Below are positions 56,701-64,000 of a stretch of 64,000 nt of DNA, piece after piece. The stretch is from Siphonodentalium dalli. Taxonomy: Eukaryota; Mollusca; Scaphopoda; Gadilida; Siphonodentaliidae. The notes beneath the pieces were generated by a model that worked only from the letters and a program-made list of their open reading frames with translations, did not search any database and was not told the DNA's origin. The stretch lies in contig CP136064.1 of the NCBI GenBank assembly GCA_032622095.1, positions 134,675,129 to 134,739,128 of the forward strand, read 5' to 3'. The first letter of the stretch is position 1, and every line of letters starts with the position of its first letter. The position numbers and the translations under genes are program-made.

Positions 56701-57140
56701 CGTATAGTAATAGGTTGAACGTGAATACATATGTCTGAAGTTTACAAGGTGTTCGTATATTTAGTAGAGTCTATATAGAGTTATATATCTCAAACGGCAG
56801 CTAATGTCACATCATTCTATGTGTTAATTAATTACCGGTGACTGCATGAGTGTCGAACATAAGCTAGCTTGTGTTCGGCTTTTCTATGCCGAACACTAAA
56901 CGCGTCTTACAAAATATCGATTAAAACACTTATTATTGGCCCAAACTCCACCAAACTTCCTATATTTATAGTGTGAACATGAATACACATGCCTATGAAC
57001 TTTATTCATGAAATTTCCTATTATTTGGACTTGTGTTCGGTTATGTTCGGTTGTGTTCGGTTGTGTTCGGTTGTGTTCGGCTTTTATGAGCTCCCCGGTC
57101 TATACGCTCATAGTCCAACCGAAAAACGACGTTGATGGCG
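53777..57140. repeat. Large imperfect palindrome with CCGAACACAA arrays near its ends
   Basis: Outer arms 53777 to about 54080 and about 56850 to 57140 are inverted (CATCAACGTCGTTTTTCGGT; CTATGAGCGTATAGACC; TGCCGAACA; CACCAAACTTC). 10-bp CGAACACAAC arrays lie at 53889-53928 and, inverted, 57031-57082. The right side has a second copy of the module near 56600-56730. Inner arms 54870-55080 and 55431-55640 are also inverted (CCTCAGACTGCCGAAACTGA; AACATAGAGTAAACATAGT). The middle parts between 54.1-54.9 and 55.6-56.6 kb do not pair well. No gene was recognised. Confidence 0.8.
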
Positions 57141-58072
57141 TATAATTACAACTATATATAACACTTTATTTTCAGCTAGGCCTATCTACTATTAATCCAT
57201 CTCATAAAATTAATTGCAAAAACATGATTTTCCGTTGGACGATCTCAAAATTTGGTTGATGGGCCGAAAATAAATTGGCCAAAATTGTCAAGCAAACTTT
57301 CAGAAAATAAATATTTATAATTTACGCTTCAACTTCAATTGTCAGCAATGAACAATCCATGATAAAAAGAATTACTTGTTTGGCTACGATTTACGTTTAA
57401 AATGACTCAACAACAACCCAATAATTATCAACACACACAGAGTCGAATCCGCTATCTCCGACTCCGGTAAAATTATTAACTCCAGACCAGTCCAGTCCGA
57501 TCATTCGTGGCCGATGTAAATTGTAATTTGGAAACAAATGCCCTGATCTGTGATCATATATAATGTGCTCGTGACAAATTTCATGTCATTAACATTGTAA
57601 TAAAGCTGAAAAATGTTAAAAGGGTTGTAATCGGGTAACACATTTTATTTATTTCCAATAAATTTTGCCATGTTGATCAGCCTGATTTATGATAAGTTGT
57701 GTTCACAGCAGTAACGATACACGTTGTCATAGACGCTTTTTCGAAAATTGGACAAATAAAAAACGCGGCACGAACTTTGAGTGTTCAATCGAGCTTTACA
57801 AAAACATGAATACGGCTGAAATGAACAGACATAAGTATAGTATAGTGTAGATAAGAAGCAGAGACGTGGAATATAGACATAGACTACTTGTTCAAATGTT
57901 TCTAACATTGAGTTTTCGAGTTGTTTTTTTCACTGAAATTCTAATGGAATTCTCGTTCCGCGCTGTCGCGTCATCCGGTGACGTCGAGTGGGGCGACAGT
58001 TATAGACTCGCCCAATTTTCTTAAAGTGTCACTACGCGATGTGACTCGTCTACTGCAAAGTCTATGCACTTA
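57141..58072. other. Unannotated stretch
   Basis: No recognisable gene or repeat. Confidence 0.4.
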
Positions 58073-58540
58073 GGGGGTGACAGGTTGGAAATTTCCAACC
58101 CTTGGAAAGCGTGTGTCCTGGTCCTCCCCCGTGGCTAGTAAAAACTGCTACTAAATTTACGAAAACAATATTGTCATACATTTGGTCAACATTATAATTG
58201 TCATCATTTGGAAAATTTCCAACCTAAGTGGGGGGGGGGGGTGTCAGGTTTGAAATGTCCAACTCTAAGAAGACTTGAGGCTAGTATTTTGCGATTTTCT
58301 TGTTCACATTTCAAAATTTTCGAATGGTCGGCCCGGTGTGTCACTGTCCCTCCCCCGTGACCGATAGTTTAGTACATTCGGTCAAACTTGTGGACTGAAA
58401 TGGTCATCAGTTGGAGAATTTTCCAACCTAAGAGGGAGTATGAGGTTTGAAATTTCCAACACTAGGGAAGCTTCAGTTGAGGCCAGTCTAGATGCTAGGA
58501 TTTGCGATTTTCTTCTATAGTTTTCCAAATTTTCTCACAC
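58073..58540. mobile_element. Element end with GGTTGGAAATTTCCAACC palindromes
   Basis: TTA is followed by GGGGGTGACAGGTTGGAAAT and TTCCAACCC. Repeats of the palindrome or half-palindrome follow to 58460. An inverted counterpart (CCGACCTGACACCCC then TAA) lies at 60217-60235, so 58073 to about 60232 may be one element. The target site is ambiguous (TA, or TTA against TAA). 58368-58533 is repeated almost unchanged at 62554-62718. Confidence 0.55.
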
Positions 58541-59814
58541 CGGGCTGAACAAACATGGACGGACACAATGTCCTGGTGTCTTATCCGTAGCCGTGTGCAT
58601 TTGTCTGGAGTGGGCTACTAGATGTTAGGATTTATGCAATTCTCAGGTTAAAGTATCTGAATTTTCTTATACCGGGCATATAGAACAACATAGTTTATGA
58701 ATACATAGGATATTAGGCCTGAGGACTGATGTGCAAGGGGGTGCAAATTGAATGATGCAAAACTTGTGTTTGGTCTGTGATTCTGATTCAATGGGGGGGG
58801 GGGGGTGCAAATAAAATTATGCAAAAAGTTGTGTTGGTGATTCAGACTGAAGGGGGGTGGGTGCAGTTTGGAATTTCCCAAGGTGGACACCCACCCCCCC
58901 CCCCCAACGGAGACCCTCGAGCCACATCCCTGCCTGCAGTAGATTATAGGAACTTCGAAAAGGAATGGCATAATTTGTCAAAGGACTAATTAATGCGTTT
59001 GGGTTGGAGTTTACATCAGAACACGTGGGCCCTATGCCATGATTACATTTATTTCATGTCTCGACACACTTATATTTGACTGTTTCCGAGTACGAAAGTC
59101 TACTGTATTCTCTCAAATTTCTCAAGTATTCTGACAATTATAAGAGCAGCATATTTTGAGGCGACAGCTTTTCACCGGCGATCACTTAAAATTTCGTAGC
59201 CAGCTTTTCTAATTCCATGCTTTATATGAGGTCATCACGTTCGTAACTAAAATGTGGACGTCGTTTATTAATTTATATTGGAATATAATTAATACCGTAC
59301 TAATATCAAATTAAAAGTAAAGTTCTTTTTCATCCACAAACTCAAAAAAATAAGATTAACAATAATCTTGTTCATCGATGCTCCCATGAATATGAAAAGC
59401 TGGCTACAACTGTGATCACCATAGAAAAACTGGCTACGTTTGTGATCGAATCTTTGTGACAATTACCCTATCAGCCACAGTGAGAGATTGGGTGATGAAG
59501 TTTCAACAGGCTAACTTTACGAAAAAGATATTTACATTTCCTGGTGATTGTTTGGCAGCTTTGGCCATGATAATAGTCTATTTGAATCAGAATAGACAAT
59601 GAATTAACATGGGTTCTCTTAGAATATTACCTCTCTGTCCTCTCAACAATATTTTCGTCTCGCTGTGCACCTTCCCCTATATTTTCTGTTACAGGTATTA
59701 GACTGCATCAAAAATATACTTTCTTGATCCAGGGATATGGGGGTCAAGATGGGGGGGGGTGCATGCACCTGAATTGAGAAAGTATACTGTGCAAATATCA
59801 GGTAGATCAATTGA
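58541..59814. other. Unannotated stretch with G/C runs
   Basis: Runs of G or C occur near 58794-58806, 58894-58904 and 59750-59759. No gene was recognised. Confidence 0.4.
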
Positions 59815-60200
59815 GTGATCAGGAATGTGGAAAGGTAAAGTTATGCAAAGAGTAAAATCCAAGATGGCCACTGGCAGACCGTGTTTTGTTTTGCCGAATG
59901 ACCCCAAAATGACTCGTACCCATTTATGTCAACATCCATGACAAACTTCATGGAGATCCGACCTGTAGCCTTTGTCAAAGGATTCAGTCATACAAAGAGT
60001 AAAATCCAAGATGGCTTCCAGTTGCCATGTTTTAGGCCGAATGACCCCAAAATAACTCATTCTATCTATATCTAACATGTTAATATTAGTTTCCACGACA
60101 AATTTCATGACGATCAGACGAACACTGCGGCTTGTAGTCTGTGATAATGGATTGAATTTTGAAATCCCAATATAGCAGCCATGTTTTTTTCGCTGAATGA
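59815..60200 (+). repeat. HINE core fragment, about two and a half units, no head or tail
   Basis: AAGAGTAAAATCCAAGATGG, GAATGACCCCAAAATGACTC and CATGACAAACTTCATGGAGA. It ends where the TTGGAAATTTCC family begins. Confidence 0.8.
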
Positions 60201-60448
60201 CCCTAATTGTTGGAAATTTCCGACCTGACACCCCTAAGGTTGGAAAATTTCAAACTGATGGCCAAAATTGTGAACAAAAGTATGTAAATATTGGTCCAAA
60301 AACAATAACCCCCCCCCCCCCCCAAATAAATTGTTTGAAAATCAAACAAGACCATTTTCAACCTATTGTTGGCATGAAATTTCCAACAAATGTGTCAGGT
60401 CTGAAGTTTCCAACTCATAAAAATGTTGACTCAACCCCCCCCCCCCCC
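60195..60448. repeat. TTGGAAATTTCC-family repeat with two C runs
   Basis: Contains GTTGGAAATTTCCGACCTGA, GGTTGGAAAATTTCAAACTG, GAAATTTCCAAC and GTGTCAGGTCTGAAGTTTCC. C runs lie at about 60310-60323 and 60436-60448. Confidence 0.7.
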
Positions 60449-61446
60449 TCAATCATTAAAAGAGTGTTATCCCCATGTGTAAGGAGTGATAATTTATCCT
60501 ACACTGGGTCAAAAGATAAACTGACATTTTTATGATAGTTACAAGTCCATATAAATTTGTCACATATTTTTCTCCGAGTCCACCTTTACTGCTCAAACCC
60601 ACACACCATCCGAAACGTCCCTTATTCAGATGACCTATACAGTCAGGCCTCTGTATCCCCCCACCCCCACCTTGTCCCTGTATTAATGTTCTACTATACT
60701 ATGCAAGAATTTGAAGATAACTCTGCATGAATTAGGCCGATATATATAAATTGCTAAATTTACATCTAACTTTTTTTTAGAAAAATGGAGGATTTTTTTT
60801 TATATTTTATTCTTCCTAACATATTAAATGGTCATGGACAGTTCTAGATATTGAATACATGGCCGTTGTTGTGCTATCGGCGGGATTCTGAACACATAAT
60901 TAAAACTTTTTAAAATATATTATCTACAAATTTAGTATAATAAATTGATGAGATATTACTTTTATATGTCCATCTGTTCAAGATTTCAAATATACCGCGC
61001 AAAAGACCATCGACCCTGATCGATCGAGAAAGAAATCAATAAAAAAAAGTCAATATCTCCTGGTTTGACATCAAGTCAGCCCAATGCGGGTGCTTCTAAA
61101 TAAAGGCGAGTTTACAGTTGACATGCAGATATCTCAAAATTCATCTCGGGAAACTTCTTTGCGTGTATGCATATATAATTACCGAGTATAAAGTAATAAG
61201 GTACTTATATCAACGCAATGTCGATAAAACAAAGAATATCCCAAGCGACACATTCGAGCACCTGCTGGCGACGTCTCAAGTTAGCCCACTGCCATTTCGA
61301 ACAATTCGCGCTCGTTTTCTGTCATCTAATTAGCATCAATGGGGAAACTCCACCCCTAAACTTGAGCCAATGAAATCAGTTCAAACTTCTAATCATTGAT
61401 GTCATTGGTTGTCAATGAAAACATTCTTAGAATCAACAAAAAGTGA
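60449..61446. other. Unannotated stretch
   Basis: No recognisable gene or repeat. A frame at 61118-61333 has no family features. Confidence 0.4.
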
Positions 61447-61455
61447 CCTTTGAAC

Positions 61456-61946
61456 GGGAACGGGACTACCCGCCCCCGAGACAACCCGCCCCTCTGCTAT
61501 TTTCGGGGGCGGGTCGTCCCGATAAATAAGGGCGGGTTGTCCAGAAATTGTTAATAGTGATTATGTTCTTTTATGTTCTTGCCGTTGATTGAGATGAGAC
61601 CAGCACAACGTTCATTTTCATATTAGCATATATACTTCATTCCGTTTTAAAATTTCGTTCATTAAACTTCGTAATAAATAAACATATTACCGTTGATGCA
61701 TTTTTGTGTTCATAAGTTATATTATCATGATTACATGTGTATTTATTGTTGTCCGTGTTGTTGTTACATCAAATAAATATCTATAAAGAACAACCCAGTT
61801 TCGTTAAACAAACATCTCATAATCCCCTCACACTCCTAATTAGCCACTAATTACCGCTAATTAATTTTAGGGGGCGGGTTGTCCGGGGCGGGTTGTCTCG
61901 GAGTGAAAGGGGGCGGGTTGTCTCGGGGGCGGGTAGTCACGGACCC
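61456..61946. mobile_element. 491-bp DNA transposon with GGGCGGGTTGTC repeats in its ends
   Basis: The left end GGGAACGGGACTACCCGCCC and right end, inverted, GGGTCCGTGACTACCCGCCC match at most positions and continue CCGAGACAACCCGCC. A perfect 9-bp duplication CCTTTGAAC flanks it (61447-61455, 61947-61955). Several GGGCGGGTTGTC units lie at each end; the centre is AT-rich. A 9-bp duplication points to Mutator-like or a related superfamily; no transposase is encoded. Confidence 0.85.
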
Positions 61947-61955
61947 CCTTTGAAC

Positions 61956-62553
61956 ATGTGGTTTTTGCACGAAAATTTACAAACTTTCACAAAGCAACGT
62001 GACGTAATTGCTAATAATTTGCGCTTTTATCGGAAGTCTTTTTATGACTTTTGTCAAATCATGGTTTATATGATCAATGCACATCAAATATAAAGACATT
62101 TGGTTTAATTATTTTATTTATAATACGCTTTTTTGTTTTCAAAAATCATGAATTTTTTTTTTCAATCAGGACACGAATCCGCGGGTAAACAAACTTGAAG
62201 GACATACTCGCATAGGCATACCGTAAATTTGCATAAAATGTCATTTTTGACTCACATGTGCGATAAAATGAAGATAGACGGTTGTTTATATGCACAATAT
62301 TTAGTTCGTCTATTGGTTTATGTTTCCATTATCTTATTCACAGATGACACTTAAGTGAAAGCATGTTTGTTGTTGCATATCGGATGATACACATGGCACA
62401 TATACCTGTGGCCAGTATGGGGGAAACACCCAATGATATTATAACGTCAAATTCCTGTTGGCTAACGTAATTACCTTCATACCTGGTGACGTTGGCTATA
62501 TGACGTGGTTTAACTACATGTGCTGTTGGGAAAAGGGTTAACAAAACAATAGT
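61956..62553. other. Unannotated stretch
   Basis: No recognisable gene or repeat. Confidence 0.4.
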
Positions 62554-62720
62554 ATAGTACATTCGGTCAAACTTGTGGACTGAAATGGTCATCAGTTGGA
62601 GAATTTTCCAACCTAAGAGGGAGTATGAGGTTGGAAATTTCCAACACTAGGGAAGCTTCAGTTGAGGCCAGTCTAGATGCTAGGATTTGCGATTTTCTTG
62701 TATAGTTTTCCAAATTTTTA
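62554..62720 (+). repeat. Near-identical copy of 58368-58533
   Basis: GTACATTCGGTCAAACTTGT, CAGTTGGAGAATTTTCCAAC and GGATTTGCGATTTTCTT recur with only a few changes, 4.2 kb away in the same orientation. Confidence 0.9.
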
Positions 62721-64000
62721 CCTTATTCTCCGACTCGGAGACTATAGAAACCAACAACAACATTTTGGATACAGTATCCCTTTAAGAGTTCATTTACAAT
62801 ATTATATCCAGATAAACTGTATACATGTATAGAAAACACATTTAGGGCTATTAATACTTTGTATCTTATGGGAATTAAAAAAAAGGTTTACCCCCCCCCC
62901 TATTTTTTTTGCCCTCCGTTACCGGAAACAAAGGCCTTAGTCAGAAATAACTAAGGCTCGACTAAGTCATCACTGTATCCATTAAGTAGATTTAATTGGG
63001 CCTAATTATTGGGGGTATCATAGACCTGCAGCCTCAGCTGAACATCGCAACTGCAGATTAAAATAACTGAAAATAATGACTTACTAGTACAGGTATCATA
63101 ATAAATTTTATTAACTATTGAAACAATTAGACCAGTTGATAATTGTTTCATATTGAAACAAAAATTTATGCTTACATTAAACTGATAACGAGCGACCAAC
63201 ATAGAAGATTAAATCGGAGGAAATGAAGAGTTTTTTTAGAAGAAAAATTATATGATAAATATCTTCACCACTATGTGTGGAACTGAGCGCTTGTATCAAG
63301 CCATGGTGGAGTTTCCGACACACATTGTGACTTGCCTTAAGGCTCGTCACAATAATTTCATGAACACCGCCTTGGCTTGATACAAGCGTGCATATTTACA
63401 CAGGCATAGCACTTGGTGAATACCTCTATTTAACAAATGAATGTTTGTTTTCAGAAATGCATGAACGCTTTGTTCAAAGTTTGTTGCGGTTACATTTTGA
63501 GTGAATCGCGGAAACAAACCTCGCAATATTTGATTTAAATGTCACAATTTTTAGACCCAAAGTGTCACCATATCATTAAAGCGCAAAATATTGCAATAAT
63601 ATCACAAGCGACATGCTTATAAGCGTTTCCAATTGCGAAAATAGCATCATTAATATAGTGTTGTGAGGTTTTAGAATTTACGTTTCGGTTTCGTTTTTTT
63701 TTCGGTTTTAGTAAGCAATCAGTTAACATAATAGCAATTAGTCCAACACAACTGGACAAAACAGGCACTACCAGCTACAGAGGGCCATAATAAGTTGGGG
63801 AACAGCTTGCTCTGTTGCTAAATCATGAACTTTAATCAGAATGTGAGATAGTCATATATTAAACCATAAAGTTTAAGCAAACACAAAATAGTAGTGCCGA
63901 CTGACCATATTTCCAGACGCGGACTCAAAATTTTTTCCGACTATACACAAATATTTCCACCATACCAAAATCAAAACATAATAGGGAAACGCAAATACAG
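62721..64000. other. Unannotated stretch to the window end
   Basis: A C run lies at 62891-62900. TTGATACAAG/CTTGTATCAA with CCATGGTGG...CCGCCTTGG form a loose inverted pair at 63291-63310 and 63368-63386. No gene was recognised. Confidence 0.4.

Overview
This window looks like AT-rich, repeat-dense nuclear DNA from a marine invertebrate animal. A mollusc or another lophotrochozoan fits best, because families of tandem cores of about 160 bp that end in GGAC/GACA microsatellites and a terminal hairpin resemble the bivalve 'pearl' and other helentron-associated elements. A hemichordate, lancelet or echinoderm cannot be excluded. There are no bacterial features and no operons. Almost all open frames here are short chance frames, many of them translations of repeats whose period divides by three.

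Host coding signal is sparse. A BEN-domain gene or young pseudogene lies at 46.5-47.44 kb (+), with a duplicated TGACGTAA-bearing block just upstream of its first ATG. One well-formed 81-bp protein-kinase exon lies at 14729-14809 (-). A possible terminal exon of unknown family is at 51.64-51.83 kb (-). Two decayed transposon-type coding relics are recognisable: a Ty1/copia reverse transcriptase at 8.1-8.83 kb (+) and a CxxC 'FKPKK' family protein at 16.9-18 kb (-).

The rest is mobile DNA, often nested. (1) HINE/pearl-like elements (10860-13474, 19595-20632, 25486-27192, plus partial copies) carry a head, a ~160-bp tandem core, a microsatellite and a TAGCTCAAACTT...AAGTTGAGCTA hairpin tail. 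(2) A second family, at 5152-6440, 30.6-31.3 kb and 33552-34593, has a homologous layout but a different core and a 33-nt palindromic tail. (3) Two further core families lie at 13.9-14.5 kb and 41-44.5 kb. (4) Harbinger-like elements with TTA target duplications (18776-24926 containing 21220-24843, and 29313-33425, plus single ends at 41376, 44701 and 52816) share a terminal motif but carry different subterminal repeats. (5) Short hAT-like elements with duplicated target sites lie at 2933-4033, 15564-16525 and 28456-29296, with others at 42821-44407 and 61456-61946. (6) Large inverted repeats lie at 21.2-24.8, 47.48-48.0, 48.83-49.0 and 53.8-57.1 kb.

The most useful readings come from nested insertions whose empty sites can be rebuilt within the window. 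A HINE split a 54-bp minisatellite with no target duplication. A hAT-like element split a GGTAACGGACGTACC motif. A hAT-like and a Harbinger-like element both interrupt a repeat whose intact paralogue lies inside the Harbinger-like element itself.
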